NCBI GenBank assembly: GCA_002049455.2
Contig: KV919146.1
Coordinates: forward strand, 1-64,000
Reading direction: 5' to 3'
Length of the DNA stretch: 64,000 bases
From: Porphyra umbilicalis
Taxonomy: Eukaryota; Rhodophyta; Bangiophyceae; Bangiales; Bangiaceae
Shown here: in pieces, positions 22,316 through 33,313 of the stretch
Layout of the letters: every line of letters begins with the position of its first letter
How positions within the stretch are numbered: position 1 is the stretch's first letter
Notes under the pieces: generated by a model
What the model saw: the letters and a program-made list of their open reading frames with translations, nothing else
What the model was told of the DNA's origin: nothing
Database searches by the model: none
Program-made: the position numbers and the translations under genes

Positions 22316-23157
22316 GTCGGCGCGGCCCTAGACGGTGGACCCGAAAATCCCGTTCCATCCAATCGGTGTCGCTCCAGACAGGTGGCTGCATGCCCGGATC
22401 TGGCTTGATACCTTGTGATCCTCAATGAACCACCGCCATCACGGATGGCACAGGTGAACAGGTGTCCAGCCGCCCAAGTTGTCACGAGATAATGGTCAGA
22501 TCTCAGGCAGCCGATGCCTGACGTCAACCAATTGGGCGAAGCAACATCATTATGGGTGTTCCGTGGCTGCCTTACTAACACGAAAGCACTCAAGAACGCT
22601 CCCAAAAGCCACCTCTTCTGTCACAGTCTTGGCAGACACTGTTGGTATCGGAAACGCATCACCCCACCGCTCACGTTTGGGCCGCACGCGGCCACCCACG
22701 CACGAAGGTGCCAATGCCCAACGTCCTGCACAGTGAAGCACCGTACGCAGGACATAGGCCGAACACAGGGCCATCCAGCGCCACGCTCGCGGAGACACAC
22801 CGGCCTCTTTTTGGTGCACATCTCCTGTGGCTCGCGGCTGACAGTTGGCCTGACGAGCCGTGGCAGTGGGGTGGCGGCTGACGGCTAACTGCTTGACACA
22901 CGACCGGTTGTCCGCTAAAGACGCAGACGGACACCATGTATTCAGGTGGCCCGCGCACCCGACCCACATGCTATTTTCCTCAACCACGCAGGCGCCACGC
23001 AAGGGGTCGCCCGTGCTCGCCGGCAGGTTCCGCTCCGTCAGTAGGCCACAGTCTGGGGCACACCGCGATGAAAAGCGAAGACCGCCAATTGGCTGCGCTC
23101 GGCGGTTGCCCGTGCGACTCTATATCCCCGGCCGCGGCCTGTGCAGCCGCCTAGAGC

Positions 23158-23439
23158 ATGGCTGCGGCCGCGCCCCTGGTGGCCCTCTTTTCCAGCTTTG
23201 CGGGCGGAGCGCCTCGGCCATTGACGGCGCGCGCCGCGGACGCAACACGCAGCCGCGTGCGGCGATCTGGCACATGGGCTGTCGCGGTGCCCGCAGCCAC
23301 CGAGTGTGGGGCTGCCCACGCCGCCGACACGGCCGTGCCCCCAGTGAACCTCGTTGTGAGCTGGGCAGGTGGCGACCGGCTCATGGTGCGCCACGTGGAG
23401 GCCTCCAAGCGGCCGCGCACGGGGACTTTGGCGAGTTAG
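23158..23439 (+). CDS. Small open frame in the block spacer, doubtful
   Basis: A 93-codon frame starts at an ATG that follows a CTATAT motif by about 40 bp. It reads MAAAAPLVALFSSF and later ECGAAHAAD and LVVSWAGGDRLMVRHVEA. Block B keeps the second half (PPVHLVVSWAGGDRHMVRHVEAA, about 43960-44060) but in a frame different from its own ATG at 43870. The conserved half may be a fossil exon. No family is recognised. Confidence 0.25.
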   Translation: MAAAAPLVALFSSFAGGAPRPLTARAADATRSRVRRSGTWAVAVPAATECGAAHAADTAVPPVNLVVSWAGGDRLMVRHVEASKRPRTGTLAS

Positions 23440-23709
23440 AGGCGGCTGCCGCTGCGGATTGTGGGGCCGCCAATATAGAGACGGCGGCCGCCCCCCCCGC
23501 GCGAGACTTCGACAGCTTTCTCAGTGAGCGGCGCGCAGCTGACAGCGCGGACGCGCGCCGCTCTATTTCAGCCACAGTGCGGCCGTTGACTTCAGGATTG
23601 ACCGGCCGCAGTGGCCGGCCGCACGGAAGTGGGGACCGCAGCCCCCCGTGAGATTCATTTCCAGCTTGGCAAGCGTACAGCGCGCTGCTGACTTTGCGCG
23701 CTGTTGAGG

Positions 23710-24150
23710 TCGCAACGCGGCCGCATGCAGCGCCGCCGCGCACCCAGCCACGCTCCACACCGTCGCGCCATTGGCCGCGCTCGCCGACCCCCCTGTCCGG
23801 CCGGCGGCACTGGGCCTGTGCTCGGCCACACAACGGCGGCGGCGGCGCGCCCCGCCAGCGCGGCACCCGCACGTCTCACCCGCGCTTCTTTGCGCTCGGC
23901 CGCTGGCGCCCCGCCCACGGTGCGCGCCGCGGCGGGCGCCACGCGGCCGCATGCTGCGCCGCAGTGGACGCGGCCACGCCCCACGCCGTCGCGCCATTAG
24001 CCGGGCCCGGCGGCCCTCCCTGTGTGGCTGTCGGCACGGAGTCTGTGCCCGGCCGCGCAACGGCGGCGGCCGCGCGGCCCGCCTGCGCGGCACTCGTTCC
24101 TCTTTCCCGCGCTTTTGTACGCTTGGCGGCCAGCCCAGTGGCGCGTCGGC
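23710..24150. repeat. 226-bp minisatellite, block A (about 2 copies)
   Basis: GGCCGCAT starts units at 23719 and 23945, a period of 226 bp. Units contain GCGCCATTGGCC, GCCGGCGGCAC and TTTGCGCTCGGCCGCTGGCG. 226 is not a multiple of three, so frames rotate through the array and the long open frames here are not evidence of coding. Confidence 0.85.
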
Positions 24151-24234
24151 CGCCTTCGGTGCCGCCCCCGCGTCTGCTGTCTTTCCCGCCTCCTTCGCAG
24201 AGGTAGCCACTGCCGCCAGCGGGGGTGATGTTGG

Positions 24235-24498
24235 TTGCAGGGGGGGTTTGGCGCTTTCGCGGCTGCCGCGCGAGTGCTACTCTGTGTGGGGCGGGGGGCT
24301 GTGCTCCCATTGACTGGGTTGGGGTTGGGGGCGACGGCGGCCGAGGCGGGCTGTAGGGGGGGGGGGGGGGGGGGGGCGGACGCTCAGTCGGCCCAGTTTC
24401 TGGAGGCGGCGGCGTTGCTTGGCATGAGCCACACCGTTGGGTATACGGGCGGTCCGGTGGTGGTGGGGTTGATCGAGGGGGTATCGCGATTGCCTAGA
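24235..24498 (+). CDS. Hydrophobic coding fragment, copy A
   Basis: In both blocks the sequence just after the minisatellite encodes LPLTGLGLGA, an Ala/Gly stretch, LEAA.L.GMSHTVGY and GGPVVVGLI. Most of the other differences between copies are conservative, which suggests this was once protein-coding. It looks like one or two membrane helices from a larger protein, possibly a captured host exon. No start codon or family can be assigned. In A the frame continues beyond, but the shared, protein-like part ends about 24498. Confidence 0.3.
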
Positions 24499-25159
24499 GG
24501 CCGGCTTGGGCAAGACCTTCAGGAGGGAGCGGGTGCGCTGTTCATGGGAGGGAACGGGGGCATGACGAGAGGTGCGAGCCAGCTGGGGAGGGGCAGTGTG
24601 GCCGCGGGAAGCGGCAGTGGTCTGGCAGTGGTGCGTCTTTGTCCCACAAACAAACTGGGGTGCTTTCCTCTCCTTCTCAAGCAAGCGAGCAGCGCGGGGC
24701 CGAGGGTGGGCTGCAACTCGGTCAGTGGGGGAAGAGACCCCCGACTGGTCCTGTCCGACGGGGACTTCGACTCCGCGGCGGCTCTTTCTTTCCCGACAGG
24801 GCCAGATACCTCGGCGACACAGGGGCGCACAAATGGTATTGTGGGCCACTGCACGCTGAGTGCCCTTGAGCCGTTCTCCCAAATATTTCCGCATGCCAAC
24901 TGTGGCAAAAAAGTTTCAAATCAGCCTCTACGACCATGTAGAGGCCGATTTTGGAAAACTTTGGGGACAATTGCAGTGCGGGATTTTTGGGAGATTGGCT
25001 ATAAATCAAAGAATTACAGTTTACCCCTTCCAGGAGCCGCAGGAGGACGGGTCGCTCGAATATGGAAGGGATCCGAATGTCCTGCCGAGGTTTCTAATAT
25101 CTATCGATAACCTCCAAAAAAAGGCGGTTGCAGAGAGAATGGAGGCAAAGCCGACGACA

Positions 25160-25562
25160 TATTGCTGATCCTCGAATATTGTCCTGGTGAACAGAGACTG
25201 ACTTGCGGACCGACTGTCTCCCCCAATCAGATGCGCCCCTGGGACTGACTTGGTGCTTCTGGTTGCTTACATGTGCCCATACAGCCTGGAAATCGACATC
25301 AGCTCCTTTTCTTTTCCGCGCTTCTGGCGAGGAGAAAGTAGAAAGTCTCCAGATCTCGCGTGGGCGGCTTGCTTCGCGCCAAGGAATGCTGATCAAGTGG
25401 CAGCAAGCAGTGAGTTCTGCTGGATGCACGGTCCCGGCTCCGAACGCGGGCTTTCTCATGGCTTCGATGCCTTCTTACTGTCGTTTTAGACGAATAGAGT
25501 GCTCTTATTCAGAGTCGGTCTCTGTCTCTGTCCCCTAGGACAAAATTTGGGGATCAGCAATA
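25160..25562. mobile_element. MITE (family 2), copy 2, with empty site in block B
   Basis: The ends are TATTGCTGATCC and GGATCAGCAATA, with inverted repeats continuing about 45 bp (TTGTCCT, GACAGAGAC). Block B lacks it: there CCGACGTCACAG continues directly to TGGCTGTTCGACAAGCC (46263-46305). A TA at each end (25160-25161, 25561-25562) is compatible with a TA target duplication of Tc1/mariner or Stowaway type. Confidence 0.9.
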
Positions 25563-26045
25563 GCATAGAGAAGAAGACGGATCGGCCGTTCGACGAGCCA
25601 CGATCGAATTATCGGCTGAGAGTTGCCGCTAGTAATCTTGCAAGCCAATCCGCGTGTCTTGCAGCAGTCACGCAGAGCCATTGCAACCCACAATGAGATT
25701 TCCTGAGATTTTTGGGCCGCTTGCTTGGGCCAGAAGAGGGCATGAAGAGGGCTCTGGGCCAGACCTGTGTTTTCTCATGAGATCAACAAATTTCTTCAGA
25801 TTTCTTGAGATCCTGATGAGCGTTTCGAGTGCGCAGAGCTGCATGATGAGACTATGTAAGGAGCCCGCGTGATTTTTAGCCATTTCATTGGGCCACGTAC
25901 GCTGTCGAATCATTGCAACCACTCTGCAACCACCATGTATTGGATGTCGGCATTGATACCGTCGCTTGACCTCAATATGCGTACGCTCTCACCTACATCC
26001 ACTTACCCAGACAAGGCGCACTACAGAGGCTATGGACAAGGCCCA

Positions 26046-28290
26046 CTACAGACGCTGGCGCTTCTCGAGCCTCTCGGCGGACGCCACAAGCTCCCGTACC
26101 CGACGACGGCGCCTCATATCAGTCTCGTCACCGCCACCCTGAACGGGCATGTACCACCCGTACCCCACGCGACCATTCCTCTGCCCACCAGCGGCATGCG
26201 GCGCATGCGGCACACGTGAAGTGCCTGCTGCGTGACCGTGCACCTCCACACCAAAGCTGGCGAGGTGGGATGCAACATGCTGACGTGACGAGCACGTCAG
26301 TAACTTGGGCTTGACAGCCACGTTCATGCCCTCCATCACCTGCACAGAAGACACCGACTTGCCCCTGGCTCCAGGCGCGCCGCGGAGAGGACCTGCCGCC
26401 GCCCCAGCCCCAAGGGCACTCCGCAGCGGCACGGGAGCGGGAACAGAAGGCAGAAGGCCGGTGCCCACCGTCGCCAGTGGTGCGGGGGCGCGTCCCGCAC
26501 GCGCTTCAGCCAGCACGCGCTGGCACGACGACCGCCAATCTACTGCATTCAGGTCCTCCACAGCGTCGGTCTCTGACATGAGCCCAGTACTACCCATTGG
26601 CAAGGGTGCGCCATCCGACACGACGGCGGCCGACGTCTTGCTTTCCGACGCGACGGTGGCGGACGTTTTGATCTCCGACGCGACGGCGGCCGACGTCTTG
26701 AACTCCACGTCGGAAGACGTCGACGCGCTGTCGTCCGACGGCAGTCAATTCCGAGCCCAAGGATCGGATAAGCCAAGATGTCGAAGAAGACATCGTGGGC
26801 GTCGGCGCATAGTGAGGAGAGATCGTTGTGGACTTGTTCGACGTGCACGAGCCAGTCGCGCCGCTGTACGCGACGGCCTTAACGGCGGCCGCTGCTTCTG
26901 TCTTGACGGAGGGCGCCGCCTTCGTCTCGACGGCGGCCGCCACCGCGCCCGCGAGCGGATGCTCCTCCACGGCGGCCGCGGCCGCCGCCGCCTCTGCCCT
27001 GGAGGCGGCCGCCACTGCGCCCGCCAGCGCCTGCTCCTCCCCGGCTGCAAAGTAAACGGCCTTAACAGCGGCCGCTGCTGCGCCCGCGAGCGGCCGCTCG
27101 TCCGAAGCAGCCGCCGATGCCTCGGCCTTGACGAGGGCCGCCGCCTCGGCCTTGACGATGGCCGCCGCCTTGACCTTGACGACGGCCGCCGCCTTGACCT
27201 TCACGGCGGCGGCCACCGCGCCCGCCAGCGGCTGCATCTCCCCTGTCTCGACCTAGATGGCGGCTGCCGCCAAAGCCTCGACGGCGGCCGCCAGCGCGCC
27301 CGCTAGCGGCCGCTCCTCCACGGCGTCCGCCGCCTCGGCCTTGACGGCGTCCGTCACCGCTCCCACGAGCGACTGCTCCTCCGCCGCGGACGCCACCTCT
27401 GCCTTGGCGATGGCAGCTGCGACCGCCTTGACAGCGGCCGCCGCAGCGCCCGCGAGGGGCTGCCCTTCCACGGCGGCCGCCACAGCGCCCGAGAGCTGCT
27501 GCTGCACCGTGACGGCCGCCACCCCGTCCTTGTAGGTGGCCTCCGCCAGGTGCCTGACGGCGGCCGCCGCCGCCCGGTACTTGACGGCGGCCGCCGCCGC
27601 GACCGCGCGCAGATGCCCCTCCGGGGCAGCCGCCGCCTCCGTCTTTACGGCAGCCGCTGCAGCGCACGCGAGCTGCTGCTCCTCCGCGGCGGCCGCCGTC
27701 ACCGCCTTGACGGCGGCCGCCATGGTACCTGCGCCCGGATGCTTCTCCGCATTCGCCTTGACGGTGTCCGCCGCGTTATTATTGAGGGCTGCCGCCGCCT
27801 TGCCTGCAGGTTGCTGCTCCACCACGGCGGCCGACGCCTCTACCTTGACGGCAGCCGCCGCCTGCTTCTTGAAGGCGGCTGCCGCCTGATTCTTGACGGC
27901 GGCCACCGCCTCCGTCTTGATGGCGCCGCCACCCAACGCCCCAGTCTTGAGGGCGGCTGCCACCGCTCCCACCTGCAGCTGCATCGCCGCGGCCGGTGCC
28001 ACCGCTGTTGAGCCGCCGGGCGTCGCGGCGGCTCGAAGGCGTTGACGCCGCATTACCTTTGTTGTACCAGCCTCTCGGCCGCTCTCGATGGCCCTCGCGA
28101 GGTCCTTCTCCCGCTCGCGCGCAGCCTTTAGTGCCACGGCCGCGTCGCGCGCCGCCGTGGACGCCGCTGCGGCTTCAGCGCGCAGCCGCGTGGCCTCTGC
28201 ACACGCGAAGGCGATGCCTTGTACTGTGCTGGCCGCCAGCGGCGTGACACGCGCCCGGCCGGTGTCGCCCGCACTCGAACAGGAATCCAT
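26046..28290 (-). pseudogene. Lys/Ala-repeat element protein, broken copy A
   Basis: Counterpart of the open gene at 46752-49382. It starts at the ATG 28290 (MDSCSSAGDTGRARVTPLAA) and runs 345 codons through VKAEAAAA-type repeats to a TAG at 27253-27255. Repeat-coding sequence resumes from about 27237, and a further shift near 26700 leads into the conserved C-terminus (DWRSSCQRVLAEARAG ... RRRRRVRELVASAERLEKRQRL split by other residues) ending at 26046. It is shorter than copy B by roughly 0.4 kb of repeats. Confidence 0.7.
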
Positions 28291-29300
28291 GGCAACACTC
28301 CGTGCGCGGGCGCGTACGCGGCGCCGCGCGTGCGTGGACGTCGGAAAAGGTGGTAGGGGTGTGGGGGGGGGGAGAGACGCGCACGGCTACAAAGGCGGGT
28401 GGGTAGTGGAGCTCTCCTGGACATATCGGTGCCGGACCACAACGAATGAAGCTCCCCTACACCGACCGGCACCGACAGCACGTGCGTGCGTCATGCCGAC
28501 CTCGATCTCAGCTGACTGGCGCCCCGAAAGGCGCCACGTGCACGTTGACCACATAGAGAAAGCAGTCAATCGCTGCACCATCCGCGTGCACGGTGCCTGG
28601 ACGGCTGACGCGTGCCTCCCAGCCAAAGCAAAACAATACCGTCTGCCGGTGACATCTGACTACAATCCACGGCTCATTTTGGTGCATGCGGGGGTCGCCG
28701 TGGGGCATCTCTCGCGTGGAACTGGTCCTCAATCACAGCGGTACTACAACCCCGCTCGGGCATCCCGTCGCGGGCATGGACCACCAGCACACGCGCACCT
28801 CAACGTTAGAGACGTCGGGCCGCAGTAGGGACCCCCGTCAGGCGCCGGATTGTGCCAGATTGCGCCAAAGCCTCTTGGACTCCAGACTTGGCACGTGGTG
28901 GACACAGTCGTGGCACGACGATCGCGCCGACGACCGGGGTTTCGGGCCATATTGGCCATGTCAACAACGAACGTGTCCCCTTCAATCACACGATCGGTGC
29001 CGGTCTGCGCGTCGATCGCGGCGGAATCGCAGCCGGCGGCCCTCTTTCCTACATGTGGCGTACTATGGAATCCAGAGCGAACGGATTGTGACCGGCAGTC
29101 TTACACCGACTCTGTTTGCATGTTTACCAATGATCCCTCCAATGTGTTCTTCTTTTGCTGTTAGTAGCCCCCGTTCTGCCTACCTGCATTGCGAATCTTT
29201 GCTCGTCCGTCGAACGCTGTCGCGGACCCAATCAGATGCGCTCACGTGGCACTTTCATTTAACCATTCGAGTGTCCCAAACGGTACGTTGGTGGCTCCGC

Positions 29301-29594
29301 GCTAACGAGGACACAGGGAGACGGATGCTCGTCCTTTTTTAATCCGAGCCACAAGATCGAGGAAGTCACAATATAGGCCTGCGGCCCGATTTGCTCACGC
29401 AGCCACATCGATTCTGGAGGTCGGCGTGACAGGAAATTGGGATCGTCCCCCAGTGATCCTCAGATCAAGTAACGGAGCTCCCCGGGGTTTTCTGGTGGAC
29501 CGTCCTAGCCTAATCTCAAACTGAGAATAGGATAGGGCGATATCTATGACGCAAGACCGTCCTGGAAACAGTCCCGACGGTGGCGTTCGGACTT
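29301..29594. other. No gene recognised
   Basis: Unique sequence after the right edge of block A and before a MITE. Short frames only. Confidence 0.6.
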
Positions 29595-29994
29595 TATTGC
29601 TGAAGCCCGAATTCTGTACTGGTGGACAGAGACTGACTTGCGGACCGACCCTCTCCACCAATCAGATGCACCCCTGGGACTGACTTAGTGCTCCTGATTG
29701 CTTATTTGTGCCCATAAAGCCTGGAAAGCAACATCAGCTCCTCTTCTTTTCTGCACTTCTGGCGAGGAGACAGTATAAAATCTCAAGATCTCGCGTGGGC
29801 AGCCTGTTCCGTGCCAAGAAATGCTGATCCAGCGGCAACAAACTGTGAGTTCTGCTGGATGCAAGGTCCCGGCTCCAAACGCGGGCTTTCTATTGGCTTC
29901 GATGCCTTCTTACTGTTTAAAACCAATATAGTGCTCTTATTCAGAGTCAGTCTCTGTCTCTGCACCCCAGGACAAAATTCGGGGATCAGCAATA
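29595..29994. mobile_element. MITE (family 2), copy 3
   Basis: Begins TATTGCTGAAGCCCGAATTC and ends GGGGATCAGCAATA, with the same internal sequence as the copies at 598 and 25160. It is nearer to 25160 than to 598 at its ends. Its terminal TA is shared with the start of a second small MITE. Confidence 0.88.
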
Positions 29995-30126
29995 CAGTGC
30001 GTTCTCGTTATAAGAGAATCGTTTACAAAAGAATATGGGTCGCGAGTCTTCCTTTCCAGCCCGTGTGGGCCACTTTTTTTTTCGTATTGAGCCGAATCAG
30101 CTGTCTCTTGTAACGAGAACGCACTG
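29995..30126. mobile_element. 132-bp Tc1/mariner-type MITE abutting the previous one
   Basis: Perfect or near-perfect inverted ends CAGTGCGTTCTCGTTA and TAACGAGAACGCACTG, flanked by TA at 29993-29994 and 30127-30128. CAGT ends with a TA duplication are typical of Tc1/mariner. It has no coding capacity. Confidence 0.9.
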
Positions 30127-30128
30127 TA

Positions 30129-30632
30129 CTCAGGATCATCCTTGAAATCAAATGAGGATGACTGGAGGTCTGTTGCGCAGATGGTCTGCCGGATCAAATC
30201 GAGAACCGATCGGCGCCTTGGGCGCTGGGGGGGCTAGAAATTCCTGGCCAATGAGCACACGAAGGCCGTCCGCCGGTGGTCCACCTTACAGGACGTGTCC
30301 TTGGTACCTTTCCCATTGTCAGAAAGGGGGATTGGTGCAGAGTGTTCGAGCCGGGAATCTCCCGAGCAGCTCCAGCTCGTGCCGATCAGTAGATCAGAGC
30401 CTCCCTCGCCAAAAGTACACCGAGGTGAGCCTCCGTTGATGCTTGAAGTGCCACACCGCAGTCCAATTGTGCCGGTGTCTTGTGCCTTGGGCCCTTGATC
30501 TCGCTGTGTATCCCCGTCAAACAAGTCCTCGGCTGTGTCCCTCTTGGTGCTCCTACGGGCGTGCGTATGCGGTGTTAACGTGCAGTGTCGGAGACTGTGC
30601 TACGCACGGAAGGGCACCCTTTCCTGGTCGCC
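30129..30632. other. No gene recognised
   Basis: Mixed-composition sequence upstream of a transposase remnant. It may include the 5' end of that element, but no terminal repeat was found. Confidence 0.5.
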
Positions 30633-32518
30633 ATGAAGCGTCGCAGGCGCGGTCCACGAGGTTCTACGTTTCATAATCTCACTGATGCCAACCTGATTCA
30701 TTTGCAAGCACCTCCCACGAACTCGGGTGCTGCAGAGCATGATGTCGGCCGTGAAGGCGACGGTGGGGGCTTGGCAGGCGGACCCCAACCTGTCACTGGC
30801 AGAGCGATACCACGAGCGTCCGATATGGAGAAGTACGACGACGTCGCCCTGTCATAAGAATCTGAAGCAGATGCTTACCCATCAGACGACACAGTATATT
30901 TTTAGTGCATGTGAGCACCCTGATGAGGGGTTTGCAACACGCCGCGAGTTCTTATGTTTTGGGTTCTTCTATGGGCGAGTGCGCGTGACGCTCAGACAGT
31001 ATGACATGATGCGAGAGGCCGAGAACTCCTTCATCCCGCAAGAGGAGTGGCCCTGGAGGTGGCGCTTACGGCACTCGCGCAAGCACATGCCGAAATCTGC
31101 CATACCACTGCGAAGAGAAATGACCACAAATCAGCTTCCCGTTGGAAAAGGAAGAGCCTTGCAAAAACTGCCCGACGCAGTCGTGTTGTACATTTCTTTC
31201 TCAGAGCACGTGAACCGGGACTTTGGAGATCCCAAGACGGCGGCTTTTTTTCACAATAAAGAGGAATCGTGCATGGGCACAGCTGAGCGGCCTGCAGAGT
31301 TTTATCAAACTGTAGTGGCCAGCGATCCCGCGACGTATTACGTGAAGAACGTCCTGTTCCGAGACCGGTACAGGTACGACATTGGATTAATCGCCCAGGT
31401 CTCTCTTGATACAGCTACGACGTTTAAGGCCAGTCTGATCAGCACAGCCATTGCTTGTGACGGCAGCTTCACGACGTCCGCGTCCACGTATGCTCCCAGA
31501 GCGCACTTCGCCTTAGGGACTCCCTCGCGCAGTTTTCTGCTCTTCCTGATGTCGTACCGCGCGCGAACTGGGCACCATGCTTCACCGAACAACGAAGATT
31601 TACTTTGCGGTTCACGCAGTCCGGTGGCGTACTTGTTCTTGCCGTGAAATCATTAGCCACGATGGAACAAGCCTTGTAGACCGCCTTTACGTCGCTACGG
31701 CCACTGAAGCGCTCGCAGGCGGCAGAGCCCCCTGAGTGTGCTCTCCCGGAAAAAGACTCCTACATGCTGTACATTTCATTGTACCTTGATGAATTCAGCG
31801 TGTACAAGCGTCGACGGGGAAGCCTGGAGGGCTACTATGGAGCATACACATGTCTCAGCATCAAGGATTGTGCGTTTTCTGTTCGTCCACTGTATTATTT
31901 GCCACCAGGAGCCAACCCGGAAGCACTGCTCAAGCGTGTGGTGGAAGACGTACTCCCCACGAGCAGGGAAGGTGCTCACGTGCATTATGCCGTCATAAAG
32001 CAGAACGTGGTAGTTCGTGTGGACCTGTGTCTTGGTATTTCAGATTATCCTACGGCTGCAAAAGTTTCCAACTCGGTCGGTGCCCCAGGCATAGAGCACT
32101 GCACTAGCTGCGACATTGTCCAATTGAAAACCACTTCAGCTCGGAAAGAGCGAGCCATGAGCAGCACGACCTCTTTTGACGTTATGGACTCTCGTTACTC
32201 TCGAGCGCAAGAGCGGACTGCGCTGATCATGTCGGCCGTGAAGAGCTCTCTGCGTCTTGAAGAGGCACGGGGTCCCGGGAGTTTCGACATACACGAGCAT
32301 GCGGTTGTCGCTCCCTCACACCTTCTCTCCTACAACATCGGGTCGAACATTGTAATGGAAGCCTACGATGCCTTTTCAGTAGAGCAACGGGACTCATTCA
32401 CGAAGCAGATGCGTCGCTGTGCGAAGTATGTCCCGACGCACACAGTCTTGTCGTCGTTCGAGCCTGAAAAAATGTGTGGCACAACCCTCTCAATGTCAAA
32501 CTATGCAGTGCTGCTCAC
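30633..32518 (+). pseudogene. tnp2/CACTA-like transposase remnant, interrupted
   Basis: Reading starts at an ATG (MKRRRRGPRGSTFHNL), changes frame, and continues to a stop at 31647. It resumes in a further frame at about 31764. The last part (about 250 codons) has SLYLDEFSVYKRR, YYLPPGANPEALLKRVVEDV, and DYPTAAKV followed by HCTSCDI. This order (Asp-Phe element, P-G element, D-P-K and C-x-x-C) resembles the tnp2 transposases of CACTA-like elements, chiefly the fungal-type branch. The resemblance is by motif only. The frame is cut at 32518 by an LTR retrotransposon; its downstream half is not in the window. Confidence 0.5.
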
Positions 32519-33165
32519 TGTAGTACTACGAGGCCCCCTATGCGCCAGGGGGCCACCGCGGGGACGTCGGCGACGACGGGGGACGCGGTCCCCGACGTGG
32601 GGTGGCGACGCCAGCGGCGATGGCGGCCGACGGGGCGGCTACGCGGGGGTCGGGGCGAGGGGGCGGCCCCGCTGACCGGCTCGGGCCACCCGGGGAGCGT
32701 ACCCGACCCGCCGCGCCCGGCGCGCGGGCCCCGCGGGAGGCCGGATTGGTTCGCCCGAGAGGGCGCTGGCGCGCCCGAGAGGGCGCGGCAGGCGACGGCC
32801 GACCGGGCGCCACGCGGCGGGTGCAGCGCGTTTCGCGCGGGATGGTTTCTCCCGCTCGTCTGTAATGATCGCCTCGGGGGACTTGACATGCATGGAGGGA
32901 ATTATCTGCATTGGTTGGTGACGGCCCGGGTCAATTCCCATTTGGGGAAATTGGGCCCAGGCGACGGTTTTCGCCCTTTTAGGACGAAGGGCGACGACGG
33001 CGGGAGGCACCGTCGTCGCCGGCAAGTAAACCGTGTCTTGATGTCTTGGCGTTTCGATCGGCCCGACTTTCCGGACCTCGAGTCCCATAGCCTGTGTCGC
33101 GCGAGCGGCTAAGACGACCGTTACTTCCCTCCTCTCGAGGTAACCCCATAGATTTTGGTACTACA
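32519..33165 (+). repeat. 5' long terminal repeat
   Basis: It starts TGTAGTACTACG and ends GGTACTACA, so it has 8-bp inverted tips (TGTAGTAC/GTACTACA) and the usual TG...CA limits. Two bases further, TGGCGCTCCGGG could be the primer-binding site; the complementary tRNA was not identified. The LTR is GC-rich in its first half. Confidence 0.75.
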
Positions 33166-33313
33166 TTTGGCGCTCCGGGTGAGACCCGCTGTACGCACGC
33201 CGTGCGTGTCGCGGATCGACACCTCTTTCGGTACCAAAAGTCGGGGGACCCTCGTTGATTTTACTGCGGTGCGCTGACGGAGGACATCCGATCGATTCGC
33301 GGGCCCCGCTTCC

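Larger units (their letters stand above)
17140..29300 (+). repeat. Long duplicated unit, copy A
   Basis: Copy A is collinear with copy B (35634-50402) in the same orientation. The shared order is: transposase tail, spacer, Ala-rich gene, Myb-like gene tail, GAGACACGCGCAGGGG region, 22.3-23.1 kb spacer, 226-bp minisatellite, hydrophobic fragment, Lys/Ala-repeat gene and right flank. The match ends at GTGGCTCCGC (29300). Specific to A are a 1.6-kb element (20711-22315), a MITE (25160-25562) and a 324-bp segment (20081-20404) replacing 3.4 kb of B. The coding regions of A are broken where those of B are mostly open. Spacer 17213-18525 has no gene. Confidence 0.95.

Noticed and set aside
33166-33190. 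A named tRNA primer for the LTR element
   Set aside because: TGGCGCTCCGGG has the right place and start, but its complement does not give a standard T-arm, so no tRNA can be named.
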